Below, piece by piece: positions 1 through 9,131 of a DNA stretch of 64,000 nt; within the stretch, counting starts at the first letter, position 1; each line of letters opens with the position of its first letter. The stretch spans positions 1,860,001 through 1,924,000 of the forward strand of contig NZ_FNQB01000003.1 in NCBI RefSeq assembly GCF_900107455.1. Reading direction: 5' to 3'. The position numbers were made by a program, and so were the translations under genes. Below the pieces are notes generated by a model. The model was given only the letters and a program-made list of their open reading frames with translations, did no database searches and had not been told where the DNA came from. The stretch is from Asanoa ishikariensis (GTDB lineage: Bacteria; Actinomycetota; Actinomycetes; Mycobacteriales; Micromonosporaceae).

Positions 1-399
1 GACCTGCTGTTCGCCCTCGACTCGATCCCGGCGGTGTTCGGCGTGACCGAGGAGACGTACATCGTCTTCACCGCCAACGCTTTCGCCCTGCTCGGTTTGC
101 GCGCCCTGTTCTTCCTCGTGAAGGGCCTGCTGGATCGGCTGGTCTACCTGTCGACCGGGCTCGCGATCATCCTCGCCTTCATCGGCGTGAAGCTGGCCCT
201 GCACTGGGCGCACGTCGACATCTCCGAGAGCGTCTGGGAGATCTCGACCAACCTCTCGCTGGTCGTCATCGCGGTGGTCCTGACGGTCACCACGGTGGCC
301 AGCCTGGTGGCCGTGCGCCGCGACCCGAGCAAGAAGGCCCACGCGGGCTCGATCCGGGCCCGCCGCGAGGGGCCGGAGCGGCCGGACGACGCTAGCTGA
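1..399 (+). CDS. TerC family integral membrane protein, 5' truncated
   Basis: Only the last 132 residues are in the window; the frame is open to base 1, so the gene begins upstream. The fragment opens with the TerC hallmark DLLFALDSIPAVFGVT, whose acidic residues lie in a membrane helix. At least three further hydrophobic segments follow (about residues 24-42, 45-62 and 80-100) before a basic, hydrophilic tail. TerC proteins are multi-helix membrane proteins linked to tellurite resistance and metal homeostasis; the exact substrate here cannot be told. The stop overlaps by 8 bp the 3' end of the opposing SnoaL-like gene. Confidence 0.9.
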   Translation, partial: DLLFALDSIPAVFGVTEETYIVFTANAFALLGLRALFFLVKGLLDRLVYLSTGLAIILAFIGVKLALHWAHVDISESVWEISTNLSLVVIAVVLTVTTVASLVAVRRDPSKKAHAGSIRARREGPERPDDAS

Positions 400-751
400 G
401 CTTCGACACCTGGTAGTGGCCGATCCGCCAGCCGTCGCCGACCCGGCGCACGATGACGCAGAGCGAGAGGTTCAGGGTCGGCCGGTCGACGAAGGAGAAG
501 TCGACGCTCAGGTAGCCCAGCACCGCGTCGTCGGCGAGGCGGCGGGTCTCGCGGATCTCGTAGGCCGGGGACATCCCCAGGGGCTGAGCGTCGTAGTACG
601 TCGCGACGCCGGCAGGCCCGACGCTGTACGGGTGCAGGCCCTGGAAGATCGCGTCGTCCGTGAACAAGGAGGCGACGCGCTGCGGCTCGTGCGCGTCCAC
701 GGCCGACTTCCACCGGTCGAGCACGCCACGAAGGATCTCGGTCTCGGTCAT
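392..751 (-). CDS. SnoaL-like / NTF2-fold family protein
   Basis: A 119-residue protein with the pattern of the SnoaL-like/DUF4440 NTF2 fold: an N-terminal helix with a W-x-x-A-V pattern, the segment VASLFTDDAIFQGLHPY, and a C-terminal strand with DGWRIGHYQVS. These small cone-shaped proteins bind or isomerise small hydrophobic ligands, but members are so diverse that no substrate can be given. It lies divergent to the LysR regulator at 903, 151 bp away, which suggests it could be a target of that regulator. The gene overlaps the TerC gene tail to tail. Confidence 0.75.
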   Translation of the reverse strand: MTETEILRGVLDRWKSAVDAHEPQRVASLFTDDAIFQGLHPYSVGPAGVATYYDAQPLGMSPAYEIRETRRLADDAVLGYLSVDFSFVDRPTLNLSLCVIVRRVGDGWRIGHYQVSKLS

Positions 752-889
752 GCTGGTCTCCTTCGGGTTCGATGAGCGGCGGCGGGCGGCACGGGGGCCG
801 CCGCCCGCCTGGTCAACATCCTGGCCCAGTCGGTCGCGCCTGGCACGACCGCCTCGCTCACTGCTGCAAGGCGCAGCCTCCCAGCGCGC

Positions 890-895
890 TAGCCT
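890..895 (+). promoter_or_regulatory. -10 box TAGCCT, leaderless-type promoter of the LysR gene
   Basis: TAGCCT fits the actinobacterial TAnnnT -10 consensus and ends 7 nt before the GTG at 903, the spacing expected if transcription starts at the start codon. A short TAAGG also lies just before the GTG, so a leadered transcript is not excluded. Confidence 0.45.
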
Positions 896-902
896 GGTAA
901 GG

Positions 903-1817
903 GTGGAGTTGCGCCAGTTGCGCTATTTCGTCGCGGTTGCGGAGGAACTGAACTTCGGCCGGGCCGCCGCCCGCCTCCGCATCGCCGGCCCGTCGCTCTC
1001 CCAGCAGATCAAGGCCCTCGAACGCGACCTGGGCGTACGCCTCTTCGACCGGGACCGCCGCTCCGTCGCCCTGACCGCCGCCGGCGAGTCGCTGCTCCCG
1101 CGCACCCGGGCGCTGCTCGACCAGGCGGACGAACTGCGCCGGTCCGCCGCGGGTGGGTCGGCGCCCGTGCGGCTCGGCTACGTCAACTGGCGGCCGCCCG
1201 ACCTGGCCGCGCGCGTCTCCGGAGTGGCGCAGGTGCACGTCGACGCCTGGGTGCTGCCGTCGCACGCCCAGGCGGGCCGGGTCGCCGACGGCAGCATCGA
1301 CCTCGCGATCTGCTGGGTACCGGCGGCCGACCTGGCCGCACACAACCTCGACGCGCGGCTGATCGGCGTGGACCGGCTGTACGCGGTCGCCACCGGAACC
1401 GATCCGGCGCCCGTCCGCGCCGGCGACACCACGGTCCTGGTCGACGCGGACACGGCCACCTGGTCGTCGTGGAACCGGTACGCGGAGGAGTTCGCACGGG
1501 CGACGGGAGCGCGGGCCGTCCGCATCGACGACGGCGGCGTCACCGGACCCGCCTTCTTCGACCAGGTGCGGCGGCTCGACCGCCCGGTCGTCAACTCTCC
1601 GAAGGGCCAGACGACCCCGCTGCCGCCCGACCTCGTCCGGCGGCCCGTGGTCCGGCCGACGCCCTGCTGGACGTGGGCGCTGGTCTCCCGCCGGGACGAC
1701 GACCGCGCCGCGGTGCGGGACGTCATCGCGGCACTGACCCACGACGTCGACCCCGTCGACCCGGACGCCGACACGACCTGGCTGCCGGCGGACGACCCGT
1801 TCAACCCGCGTCGTTAA
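903..1817 (+). CDS. LysR family transcriptional regulator
   Basis: A 304-residue LysR-type regulator. The first 60 residues are the winged helix-turn-helix: ELRQLRYFVAVAEELNFGRAA, then SLSQQIKALERDLGVRLFDR. A ligand-binding region follows. The open frame extends upstream to 660, but the conserved LysR N-terminus begins at the GTG at 903, which also has a well-placed -10 box, so the upstream part is not coding. The effector-binding domain is short and somewhat divergent. The divergent SnoaL-like gene is the likely local target, by the usual LysR arrangement. A strong palindromic hairpin starts 2 bp after the TAA stop. Confidence 0.88.
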   Translation: MELRQLRYFVAVAEELNFGRAAARLRIAGPSLSQQIKALERDLGVRLFDRDRRSVALTAAGESLLPRTRALLDQADELRRSAAGGSAPVRLGYVNWRPPDLAARVSGVAQVHVDAWVLPSHAQAGRVADGSIDLAICWVPAADLAAHNLDARLIGVDRLYAVATGTDPAPVRAGDTTVLVDADTATWSSWNRYAEEFARATGARAVRIDDGGVTGPAFFDQVRRLDRPVVNSPKGQTTPLPPDLVRRPVVRPTPCWTWALVSRRDDDRAAVRDVIAALTHDVDPVDPDADTTWLPADDPFNPRR

Positions 1818-1818
1818 C

Positions 1819-1860
1819 AAGGGGCCCTTCCTATGCGAAAAGCGATAAGAAGGGCCCCTT
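1819..1860. terminator. Palindromic hairpin between converging genes
   Basis: 12-bp perfect arms (AAGGGGCCCTTC at 1819-1830; complement at 1849-1860) enclose a loop containing GCGAAAAGCGATA. It sits between the ends of the LysR gene and the convergent sugC gene, so it probably ends transcription from both sides. It belongs to a family of similar palindromes in this window (14409, 39986, 47434). Confidence 0.8.
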
Positions 1861-1864
1861 GCAT

Positions 1865-3052
1865 TCAGGCGGTCCGGCCCTCGTGCAGGGTGATGTTGCG
1901 GCCGTCGGACGGGTCGAAGAGGTGGATCTTCTCCAGGTTGACCCAGACCTTGGCCGTGTCGCCCTCCTTGACCCGGGACTCGGCGGAGAAGCGGCACACC
2001 AGGTTGGAGCCGCCCGAGGGCAGGTCGCCGCTGCCCATGTCCGCCGCCAGTTCTTCGAGCTCCGCCGCGCTCGCCTTCTCGCCCTCGATGGTGAAGTAGA
2101 CGTACTTGTCGGAGCCCATCGACTCCACGAGGTCCGCGGTCGCGGAGAACTCGGCTCCCCCTTGGCGGATCGAGTCCTCGATGAGCGACGCGTCCTCGAA
2201 ATGCTCCGGCCGGATGCCGACGATCAGGTCCCCCGAGTGCTCGGCGACCTGGCCGCGCATCCGTTCGCCGAGCGGGAAGTCGCCGAGCGCGGTGGTGAGC
2301 CGGCCCGACGCCACCGTCGCCGGGAAGAAGTTCATCGACGGCGAGCCGATGAAGCCCGCGACGAACAGGTTGTTGGGGTGGTCGTAGAGCTGCTGCGGCT
2401 CGCCCACCTGCTGGACGGCGCCGGCCCGCATGATCACGACCCGGTCGCCGAGGGTCATCGCCTCGGTCTGGTCGTGGGTGACGTAGACCGTCGTCGTGCC
2501 GAGCTTCTTCTGGAGGCGCGAGACCACCGTGCGCATCTGCACCCGCAGCTTGGCGTCCAGGTTGGACAGTGGCTCGTCCATCAGGAACGCCTTGGGTGAG
2601 CGGACGATCGCCCGGCCCATCGCCACCCGCTGCCGTTGGCCGCCGGACAGGTTGGCCGGCTTGCGGTCGAGCAGCGCGGTCAGTTCCAGCACCTTGGCCG
2701 CCTCGTCGACCTTGCGGTCGATCTCCTCCTTCGACAGCTTGGCCAGCTTGAGCGGGAACGCCATGTTCTCCCGGACGGTCATGTTGGGATACAGCGCGTA
2801 CGACTGGAACACCATCGCGATGTCCCGGTCCCGCGGCGCCTTGTCGTTGACCCGCTGCCCGTCGATCCGGAGCTCGCCGGACGTGATGTCCTCCAGCCCG
2901 GCGATCATGTTGAGCGTCGTCGACTTGCCGCAGCCCGAGGGGCCGACCAGGATCAGGAACTCCCCGTCGGCGATCTCCAGGTTGAGCTCCTGCACCGCGA
3001 GCGTGCCGTCGGGGAACGCCTTGGTCACCTTGTCGAGAACGATGTCTGCCAC
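1865..3052 (-). CDS. sugC: ABC transporter ATP-binding subunit SugC (trehalose; MsiK/UgpC class)
   Basis: A 395-residue nucleotide-binding subunit of a carbohydrate importer. Visible motifs: Walker [10 protein letters not shown] (37-45), Q-loop Gln83, signature LSGGQ (135-139), Walker B FLMDEP (156-161) and switch His193. The C-terminal 150 residues form the extra MalK/UgpC-type beta domain, and the length matches SugC/MsiK. It is the last gene of a four-gene operon whose binding protein resembles LpqY, so trehalose uptake (mycobacterial LpqY-SugABC) is the best assignment. ATPases of this class can serve several importers, and the Ngc operon in this window has none. The stop lies next to the 1819-1860 hairpin. 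Confidence 0.9.
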   Translation of the reverse strand: MADIVLDKVTKAFPDGTLAVQELNLEIADGEFLILVGPSGCGKSTTLNMIAGLEDITSGELRIDGQRVNDKAPRDRDIAMVFQSYALYPNMTVRENMAFPLKLAKLSKEEIDRKVDEAAKVLELTALLDRKPANLSGGQRQRVAMGRAIVRSPKAFLMDEPLSNLDAKLRVQMRTVVSRLQKKLGTTTVYVTHDQTEAMTLGDRVVIMRAGAVQQVGEPQQLYDHPNNLFVAGFIGSPSMNFFPATVASGRLTTALGDFPLGERMRGQVAEHSGDLIVGIRPEHFEDASLIEDSIRQGGAEFSATADLVESMGSDKYVYFTIEGEKASAAELEELAADMGSGDLPSGGSNLVCRFSAESRVKEGDTAKVWVNLEKIHLFDPSDGRNITLHEGRTA

Positions 3053-3062
3053 GTGGATTCCC

Positions 3063-3902
3063 CTAACCCTTCACAGCGCCGGAGGTCAAGCCGGAGACGA
3101 TGCGCCGCTGGAAGAACAGCACGAACAGGATGATCGGGACGGTGATGATCACGGCCGCCGCGGAGATCGCGCCGGTCGGGTCCTCGAACTGCGAGGCGCC
3201 CTGGAAGAACGACAGCGCCGCCGGGACCGTGCGGGAGCGCTCGGTCGAGGTCAGCGAGATGGCGAACAGGAAGTCGTTCCAGCAGAAGATGAACACGAGG
3301 ATCGCGGTCGTGAACACGCCCGGTGCGGCCAGCGGCGCGATCACCCGCCGGAAGGCCTCGCCCTGGGTCGCCCCGTCCATCTTGGCCGCCTTCTCCAGGT
3401 CCCACGGGATCTGCCGGAAGAACGCGGACAGCGTGTAGATCGCCAGCGGCAGGCCGAACGTGATGTAGGGCAGGATCAGGCCGGGCCACGTGTCGAACAG
3501 GCCGATCGAACGCTCGATCTCGAACAGCGGCGACACCAGCGAGACCTGCGGGAACATCGCGATCAGCAGCGAGATGCCGATCAGCAGCTTCTTGCCGGGG
3601 AAGTCGAGCCGGGCGATCGCGTACGCGGCCATCGTGCCGAGCACCACCGCGACCAGCGTCGAGATCAACCCGATGCCGATCGAGTTCACCAGTGCGCGTA
3701 CGAACTGGTCGGTGCTGAAGATGTTGCGGTAGTTCTCGAGTGTCCACTCCCGAGGGATGAAGTTGCCGTCGGTGATGGTCGCCGGCGTCTTGAACGACAG
3801 CGAGGTGATCCACAGGACGGGGATCAGCGCGAAGACGATCACCACGAGGTCGATCAGGCTCCAGCGCCACTTCGCGCGGGCGGTTTGGTCGATGACGGCC
3901 AT
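3063..3902 (-). CDS. sugB: Carbohydrate ABC transporter permease SugB-type
   Basis: A 279-residue inner-membrane permease with six predicted helices. The EAA loop that contacts the ATPase reads [21 protein letters not shown]. The start ATG shares one base with the stop of the upstream permease (TGATG), typical of translational coupling, which fixes the start. Position and order (binding protein, permease, permease, ATPase) match lpqY-sugA-sugB-sugC of mycobacteria. It forms the channel with the SugA-type subunit. The 10-bp gap to sugC supports co-transcription. Confidence 0.9.
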   Translation of the reverse strand: MAVIDQTARAKWRWSLIDLVVIVFALIPVLWITSLSFKTPATITDGNFIPREWTLENYRNIFSTDQFVRALVNSIGIGLISTLVAVVLGTMAAYAIARLDFPGKKLLIGISLLIAMFPQVSLVSPLFEIERSIGLFDTWPGLILPYITFGLPLAIYTLSAFFRQIPWDLEKAAKMDGATQGEAFRRVIAPLAAPGVFTTAILVFIFCWNDFLFAISLTSTERSRTVPAALSFFQGASQFEDPTGAISAAAVIITVPIILFVLFFQRRIVSGLTSGAVKG

Positions 3903-4849
3903 CAGCGCCGGCCCTCCTCTTCGCTGCCGGGTGCGGCGGTGCCGAAGAGCTTCACGAAGATGAACGCGATCACGGCCACCGCGAGGAAGATCAGCACCGA
4001 CATGGTCGACCCGATGCCGAGGTTGAGCCCGCGGATCAGGTTGTTGTAGGCCAGCATCGAGACCGACGACGTGTTGTTGGACCCGGCCGTCAACACATAG
4101 ATGTTGTCGAAGACCCGGAAGGCGTCGAGGGTACGGAACAGCAGCGCGACCAGGATCGCCGGCTTCATCACCGGCAGCATCACCTTGGTGAACCGCTGCC
4201 AGCCGGTGGCACCGTCCATCGAGGCGGCCTTGAGCAGGTCCTCGGGCACCAGCGCGAGGCCGGCCATCAGCAGCAGCGCCATGAACGGCGTCGTCTTCCA
4301 GATCTCGGCGAGCATGATGATCGCCAGCGAGCTGGCCCGCTCGGTCAGCGGGGCGCCGTCGGTGAACAGGTTCGCCAGATAACCCGTGCCGGGTGTCCAC
4401 GCGTATTTCCACGAGAACGCCGCGACCACCGTGACGATGCCGTACGGGATCAGCGCCGCCGTGCGGACGATCCCCCGCCCGACCAGCGTCTTGAACATCA
4501 CCCAGGCCAGCGCCATGCCCAGTACTAGCTCGACCGCCACCGTGACGACCGTGATCAGCATGGTGATGCCGAACGCCGTCCACCAGTACTGGTTGCTCAG
4601 CGCGGTGATGTAGTTGCCGAGCCCGATGAACTCGCGCTGGTCCGGGAACTTGAGGTCGAAGCGCTGGAACGAGAGCCAGACCGAGTAGAGGATCGGGTAC
4701 GCGGTGACCGCGACCATCACGATCGCCGCCGGAGCGCAGAGCAGCCAGCCGAGCTTCCGCTCCTGCTTCTTGCCCTCGCTGAGCTGCGTCTTCGCTTTCT
4801 TCGCCGCCCGTACCCGATGGGTCGTGGGCTTCTCGGCGGTAGCCGTCAC
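3902..4849 (-). CDS. sugA: Carbohydrate ABC transporter permease SugA-type
   Basis: A 315-residue permease of the MalF/SugA class. A charged cytoplasmic N-terminus of about 35 residues precedes six hydrophobic segments, and the EAA loop reads [21 protein letters not shown]. The GTG start is chosen because it overlaps the stop of the binding-protein gene by 4 nt (GTGA). The larger open frame continuing to 5620 lies antisense-free within the binding-protein gene in another phase and is not used. It pairs with the SugB-type subunit to make the transmembrane pore. Confidence 0.9.
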   Translation of the reverse strand: MTATAEKPTTHRVRAAKKAKTQLSEGKKQERKLGWLLCAPAAIVMVAVTAYPILYSVWLSFQRFDLKFPDQREFIGLGNYITALSNQYWWTAFGITMLITVVTVAVELVLGMALAWVMFKTLVGRGIVRTAALIPYGIVTVVAAFSWKYAWTPGTGYLANLFTDGAPLTERASSLAIIMLAEIWKTTPFMALLLMAGLALVPEDLLKAASMDGATGWQRFTKVMLPVMKPAILVALLFRTLDAFRVFDNIYVLTAGSNNTSSVSMLAYNNLIRGLNLGIGSTMSVLIFLAVAVIAFIFVKLFGTAAPGSEEEGRR

Positions 4850-6123
4850 GGCAGGACACCCTTCGACTCGAGCGCGTCCTGGATCGAGCCGCGCAGGTCC
4901 TTGGCGTCCTGTTCCGGCTGGATGTCGGCCGGCGGCGACAGCGTCGCGGAGAGCACCGTGGACAGGTTCTGGTAGGCCGGCGTGATCGGCCGGTTCGCGC
5001 CGTCCTTGACCTGGGCGAGGATGTCGGCCTTGAACGGGTACGCCTCGTCCATCTTGGGGTCGTCGTAGACGGACTCGATCGTCGGCGGTACGCCGTCGTT
5101 GATCGCCGAGAAAAGCTGGTGCTCGGGCGAACGCAGGCACAGCGCCGCCTCGTACGCCTCGGCCGGGTGCTTCGAATACTCGGAGACCGCGAGGTTGTAG
5201 CCGCCGATGGTCACCTTGCTCGGCGTCCCGGCGTCGATGCCCGGGTAGCGCGCCCACTTGACCTTGTCCTTGAGGTCCGGTGCGCCCTCCTGGAGGGCCG
5301 GCCATACGAACGGGTAGTTGAGCTGGAAGGCCCCGTTGCCGCTCTGGAACTGCAGGCGCGCGCCGTCCTCCTGGGTGTTGGTGAACGACGGGTTGGTGAC
5401 CCCGGCCGACGCGAACTTCTGGAGGGTGCGCAGCGCGTCGACGGCACCCTGGTCGAACTCGACCTTCGCGCCGTCGTCGCTGAGCATCTTCCCGCCGCCG
5501 CTGGCGACCATGTTGTTGTAGAGCACCACGAGGCCCTCGTACTGGGCGCCCATCGTGTCGATCTCGTACGGCTTCCCCTGGCTCTTCAGGTCCTGGGAGA
5601 GCTGGATCATCTCGTCCCACGTCTTCGGTGGGTTCGGCACCAGGTCACTGCGGTACCAGAGAAGCTGCGTGTTGGTGTTCTTCGGCGCCGCGTAGAGCTT
5701 GCCCTCGTAGGACGCCGACTCGAGCGGCTTCTCCAGGGTGCCCTGGGACGCCTCGTCCTTCTCCCGCCCGGTCCACTCACGGATCCACTTCGCGCTCGCG
5801 AACTCCGCGGTCCAGGTCACGTCGAGGCCGAGCACGTCCATGCCGTCGTCCTCGGCGGCGAGCCGGCGCACCATCTGCACCCGCTGCTCGTCGGCACCGC
5901 GCGGCAGCACCTGGTAGACCATCCGGTAGCGGCCCTGCGCCTGCTGGTTGCAGTCGTCGACGACCTGCTGGAAGTTCTGTTCCGGCGCGTAGTAGACGTT
6001 GAGCTCCGGTACGCCACCGTCGTCACCACCGCCGCACGCCGCAGCGGGTCCGAGTAGGGCCACCGCGGCGAGCGCGGCCACCCCCCGCCGTCGCCTTCTG
6101 ATTCCCCGAGATCGTTCCGCCAT
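4846..6123 (-). CDS. lpqY: Trehalose-type ABC transporter solute-binding lipoprotein (LpqY-like)
   Basis: A 425-residue extracellular lipoprotein. A basic N-terminus and hydrophobic stretch lead to Cys in GPAAAC, the likely lipidation site. The mature N-terminal region ([37 protein letters not shown]) closely follows mycobacterial LpqY, which recycles trehalose released during mycolate metabolism; in other actinobacteria the same system takes up trehalose or maltose-type sugars. The ATG at 6123 is preferred over 6147 because CGGAGG lies 7 nt before it; the earlier ATG has no ribosome-binding site. It is the first gene of the operon. Ligand identity is inferred from family and gene order. Confidence 0.88.
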   Translation of the reverse strand: MAERSRGIRRRRRGVAALAAVALLGPAAACGGGDDGGVPELNVYYAPEQNFQQVVDDCNQQAQGRYRMVYQVLPRGADEQRVQMVRRLAAEDDGMDVLGLDVTWTAEFASAKWIREWTGREKDEASQGTLEKPLESASYEGKLYAAPKNTNTQLLWYRSDLVPNPPKTWDEMIQLSQDLKSQGKPYEIDTMGAQYEGLVVLYNNMVASGGGKMLSDDGAKVEFDQGAVDALRTLQKFASAGVTNPSFTNTQEDGARLQFQSGNGAFQLNYPFVWPALQEGAPDLKDKVKWARYPGIDAGTPSKVTIGGYNLAVSEYSKHPAEAYEAALCLRSPEHQLFSAINDGVPPTIESVYDDPKMDEAYPFKADILAQVKDGANRPITPAYQNLSTVLSATLSPPADIQPEQDAKDLRGSIQDALESKGVLP

Positions 6124-6289
6124 AGCCGACCTCCGTTCCCGCTTCATTGCGGTTCACCGATCTCGGACCATGCCCCGGGCGCGGGTAAAGCAAACGTGGA
6201 GGGGCCGTACACCTCGTGGACGACGGCCCGACACGGTACGGTCGCCATACGTAACGTGTCGCCCCCGCCCGACCCGCGGAGGTAGTGCC

Positions 6290-6703
6290 GTGCAGGAGAC
6301 CACTCAGGCCCTCGCCTTCGAGGTGCGCGGCCTGCCGCCACAGAAGACAGAGACGCTGTCGATCCTCTCCGCGGGCCATCGCCAGGCCGAGCGCGTCCGT
6401 GCGTTGCTGCTGGCGGCGCTGGCCGCGGCGCAGCAGAGTGGCTGGACACCGACGCGGACCGAGGTTTCGCTCGAGATCGTCGTGCGCGGATCCGCCTCGC
6501 ACGTGGGCTCCGCGCCGCGGTTCCTGGCGGGCGTCGCCGACGTGTTGAGCGACAAGCGGGGACGACTCACCGGCACGCATCTCGGTGTGCTGGCCGACGT
6601 GACGCTGTACGCGGACGAGCGGCAGATCCGGGCGATCACCTATCGCGAGGAGCCCGCCGACGAACCGTCCTACCTGGTCCGGGTGACGGCGCTGGGCGTT
6701 TGA
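6290..6703 (+). CDS. Conserved hypothetical protein
   Basis: A 137-residue soluble protein of unknown function. The GTG at 6290 has a good ribosome-binding site (GGAGG, 9 nt upstream); the open frame starting at 5999 overlaps the divergent lpqY gene and its 5' part is discarded. A helical central part (residues 25-50) is followed by alternating charged and hydrophobic segments that could form a small alpha/beta domain. No catalytic motif or membrane segment is seen. It is followed at 30 bp by another small unknown gene and could be co-transcribed with it. Confidence 0.7.
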   Translation: MQETTQALAFEVRGLPPQKTETLSILSAGHRQAERVRALLLAALAAAQQSGWTPTRTEVSLEIVVRGSASHVGSAPRFLAGVADVLSDKRGRLTGTHLGVLADVTLYADERQIRAITYREEPADEPSYLVRVTALGV

Positions 6704-6732
6704 TCTTCAGTGGTCACGGGCATCTGACCGGT

Positions 6733-7005
6733 ATGGCCGTGGAACCTCATGTCACGCTCGAACCGGACCCGAACGACCCCGTGCAGCGCAAGCTTCGCGG
6801 CGCGCTGGAGGACCAGCTCACGTCCGCTTTGCAGGCGGCGACCGAGCGGGTACGCGCGTCGTACCGGGGCGAGTCGTTCGACACCGTCTGCCGGCAACTG
6901 CTCGACGAGACCCGGGCCGGACTCCACCCGGACATCGCCGCCGGGTTCGAACCGGACCTGGACGAGTTGGCCAGGGTCGCGGTGGCGATCATGCGGGGGT
7001 CCTAG
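6733..7005 (+). CDS. Hypothetical protein, 90 residues
   Basis: A short acidic, mostly helical protein without recognisable domain or membrane segment. The ATG at 6733 is preferred; a TTG at 6700 overlapping the previous stop is an alternative that would add 11 residues. The helix around residues 15-45 has a regular hydrophobic pattern, compatible with a small helical bundle. The last 4 bp overlap the 3' end of the opposing D-amino acid oxidase gene. GC-rich third positions support real coding. Confidence 0.55.
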   Translation: MAVEPHVTLEPDPNDPVQRKLRGALEDQLTSALQAATERVRASYRGESFDTVCRQLLDETRAGLHPDIAAGFEPDLDELARVAVAIMRGS

Positions 7006-7901
7006 CGCGCTAGCCGGGCCACCTCTTCGGCGGTGCCCCAGCAGAGGGTCATGCCGGCGCCGCTGTGGCCGTACGCGTGGATGATCCGTCCCTGGGCCTC
7101 GACGCGGGGGCCGCCGTGCCGGGCCGGCCTGAGCCCGACAAGCTGGTTTCGCACTCTCGCTCCCGCCAGCCGGGGCTCGACCTGGGTGGTGCGCTCGATG
7201 ATCGCTTCGGCGGTGGCCGCACGGATGGTGCGGTCGGCGTCGCCCACCTCGAAGGTGCCGCCGAGCACGACATCGCTGCTGCGGGGATGGATGTAGACCG
7301 GGCCGAGCGGGTGGTGCTCGTCGCGGATCGAGGTGGTCAGGCCTGGGTTGTCGACGACGACGACCTGGCCGCGGATCGGGTACAGGCCGTCGTCGCCGGC
7401 CAGCGGCGCGGCACCGAGGCCGGTGGCGTTGACGACCGTCGGGGCGTCGAGCTCCTCGAAGCGGTCGACCTTTCGGATGGTCAACGTGCCGCCGTTGCCC
7501 CGGAAGCGGTCGAGCAGGTGGGCCAGGTAGGGCACCATCTCGACGGCCGGCACGGTGAACCGCCATTCCCCCGGGTCTGCGCTGAAGTCGGGGACGGCCG
7601 GCGCCCACCATGGTCGGCCTTCTGCTCCGCTTCGGATGATCATCCTCGTCGGCCGCATGGAGACCCCCGGCGCACCCCGTCCCGCTTCCTCGGAGAAGAC
7701 CTCGAAGGTGCGGGTGCCCCAGCCCAGGACGCGCGGGTCGGCGTCGATCCTGGTCGGGTACCAGACGGCTGCGGCGACGGCCGAGACCGTGTCCTGCGGT
7801 TCCTCGGCCGCCACGACAGCCACCTCGGCGCCCGCTTCCTGGAGCGCGAGGGCCGAGGTCAGCCCGATGATCCCGGCACCGAGAACGACGACGTCCGCCA
7901 T
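7002..7901 (-). CDS. FAD-dependent D-amino acid oxidase
   Basis: A 299-residue flavoprotein. The N-terminus has the dinucleotide-binding fold VVVLGAGIIGLTSALALQEAGAEV (residues 4-27). DAO family landmarks follow: AAAVWYPTR near residue 50, VVNATGLGA, YPIRGQVVVV and, near the C-terminus, GLRPARHGGPRVE and HAYGHSGAGMTLCWG. These match D-amino acid oxidase (oxidative deamination of D-amino acids to 2-oxo acids with H2O2), and the arginine in GLRP is the family's substrate-carboxylate region. Start at 7901 places the Rossmann motif directly at the N-terminus. The 5' end lies inside the upstream YunG-like gene (43-bp overlap). Confidence 0.88.
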   Translation of the reverse strand: MADVVVLGAGIIGLTSALALQEAGAEVAVVAAEEPQDTVSAVAAAVWYPTRIDADPRVLGWGTRTFEVFSEEAGRGAPGVSMRPTRMIIRSGAEGRPWWAPAVPDFSADPGEWRFTVPAVEMVPYLAHLLDRFRGNGGTLTIRKVDRFEELDAPTVVNATGLGAAPLAGDDGLYPIRGQVVVVDNPGLTTSIRDEHHPLGPVYIHPRSSDVVLGGTFEVGDADRTIRAATAEAIIERTTQVEPRLAGARVRNQLVGLRPARHGGPRVEAQGRIIHAYGHSGAGMTLCWGTAEEVARLAR

Positions 7902-8287
7902 CCCACCATCGTGCCCTGGGCCATGACCCGTTGCCGCAACAGGTCGTACGCGTCGGCCCGGCGCCTCGGCCTGCCCGGCGGTCGCCGGACTGCGCGGGCG
8001 GCGGTCACGGTCTGCCCGCTTTGGAACTGCTCGTAGGTCAGGTCGATCTCGACCCCGCCCGGCAGCCGGTTCCACCAGTGGTAGCCGTGCTGCTCGCCGC
8101 CGAGGTGCACGTCGCCGAGCACGAGGTCGCCGCCGAACAGGTCGTTGAGCACGAGGGCGGTCACGTCGCAGTGGCCCCACGCCGGGTTGTCGGGGTGCCA
8201 GCCGGCGCGGGCCAGGTCGTCGGGCGAGCAGGTGTCAGCGGCCCAGCTCGCCCGTACCGCGTGCTCGATGTCGATCAAGGTCAGCAT
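7859..8287 (-). CDS. YunG-like family protein
   Basis: A 142-residue protein. It resembles small proteins annotated as YunG family: an N-terminal helix with AVRASW, then CSPDDLARAGWHPDNPAWGHCDVTALVLNDLFGGDL, and a strand HYWNRL-like segment (GYHWWNRLPGGVEIDLT) before a final helix. The pattern with conserved Cys, Trp and a GHC motif suggests a small enzyme-like fold, but the activity is not known. The last 40 residues look unconserved and overlap the D-amino acid oxidase start in another frame, so the C-terminus may be a late extension. The start at 8287 is followed by the conserved region. Confidence 0.55.
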   Translation of the reverse strand: MLTLIDIEHAVRASWAADTCSPDDLARAGWHPDNPAWGHCDVTALVLNDLFGGDLVLGDVHLGGEQHGYHWWNRLPGGVEIDLTYEQFQSGQTVTAARAVRRPPGRPRRRADAYDLLRQRVMAQGTMVGWRTSSFSVPGSSG

Positions 8288-8321
8288 GGCGCCGAGTCTG
8301 TGCCCTCGACCAGGTGGAGAC

Positions 8322-8993
8322 TCAAGCCCGCTGGACGTCGACCGCGACGACGTAGGTCCCGTCGGCGCGGACCAGCTCACCGACCCGGATCGGCAGTGCC
8401 TGGTCGCTGTTCGGCCGGGCCTGGATGCCGAGGCCGTAGGTGACCTGGCCCTCGAAGTCGCCGCCGAAGCCGTACCCCTTGAGCGTGGGATAGCCCAGGT
8501 TGAAACCGGGACGTTCGGTCTGGCGGCCCTGGTCGTCGTGCGCCTGCGCGTCCGTGAAGGTGATCCGCAGGACGCTGTTGCCGGGCAGCGGCACCGGGTG
8601 CCCGCTGCCGTCCTGGGTCAACTCCCGCTGGTAGGCGATCTCGTAGGTCGGCCAGGGCCCGTCGAAGGCGAACGTGATCCGGGTGTACGCCGGGTTCTCC
8701 CCCGGGTGGTCGCCGACCTGGATGCGGACCAGGAAGGGGAACGGCGGCGCCGGCGGATCACGCATGACGACGGTGTGCGGGACACGCGCCGGCCGGGACG
8801 GCACCGCCCAGCCGTAGGTGACCCGGTAGGGCACCACGGGCTTCTTGGTCACCGACGGCTGCGGCAGGGTTCCGGGCCTCGACGCCTCGGCCGGACGTGG
8901 TGAGCCGATGCTCGTGCCGGCACCGGCGGGCTCACACGCGCCGACCCCGAAAGCGGCCAGCAGGATCAGGGTGGGTACGAAGAGTCGTCTCAT
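8322..8993 (-). CDS. AMIN-like domain lipoprotein, putative
   Basis: A 223-residue secreted lipoprotein. Residues 1-20 form a signal peptide ending in GVGAC (lipidation Cys20). A proline-rich linker to about residue 55 is followed by a beta-rich domain with VRIQVGDHPG, Y-x-R-I-T-F-A-F and a closing strand (YVVAVDVQRA). This looks like the AMIN-like domain of actinobacterial lipoproteins, related to cell-wall-binding AMIN modules; the identification is by pattern. Probably attached to the outer face of the membrane. Nearby genes give no functional hint. Confidence 0.6.
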   Translation of the reverse strand: MRRLFVPTLILLAAFGVGACEPAGAGTSIGSPRPAEASRPGTLPQPSVTKKPVVPYRVTYGWAVPSRPARVPHTVVMRDPPAPPFPFLVRIQVGDHPGENPAYTRITFAFDGPWPTYEIAYQRELTQDGSGHPVPLPGNSVLRITFTDAQAHDDQGRQTERPGFNLGYPTLKGYGFGGDFEGQVTYGLGIQARPNSDQALPIRVGELVRADGTYVVAVDVQRA

Positions 8994-9131
8994 GCTGGTT
9001 CGACGCGCCAGCTCCCGATCCGGTTTACCGCCACGCGCCTGCCTTTCGGGTCGATCGACACAGCCGTGCGGCGGATCCGGCCGGTCCCCCGATGCGAATA
9101 CGTTTCCGGTGTCACGGAGGGAGCGACGTCG

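Noticed and set aside
781-809. 10-bp GC-rich hairpin between the SnoaL and LysR genes as a terminator
   Set aside because: Located between two divergent starts with no T-run; in this GC-rich context it is probably chance.
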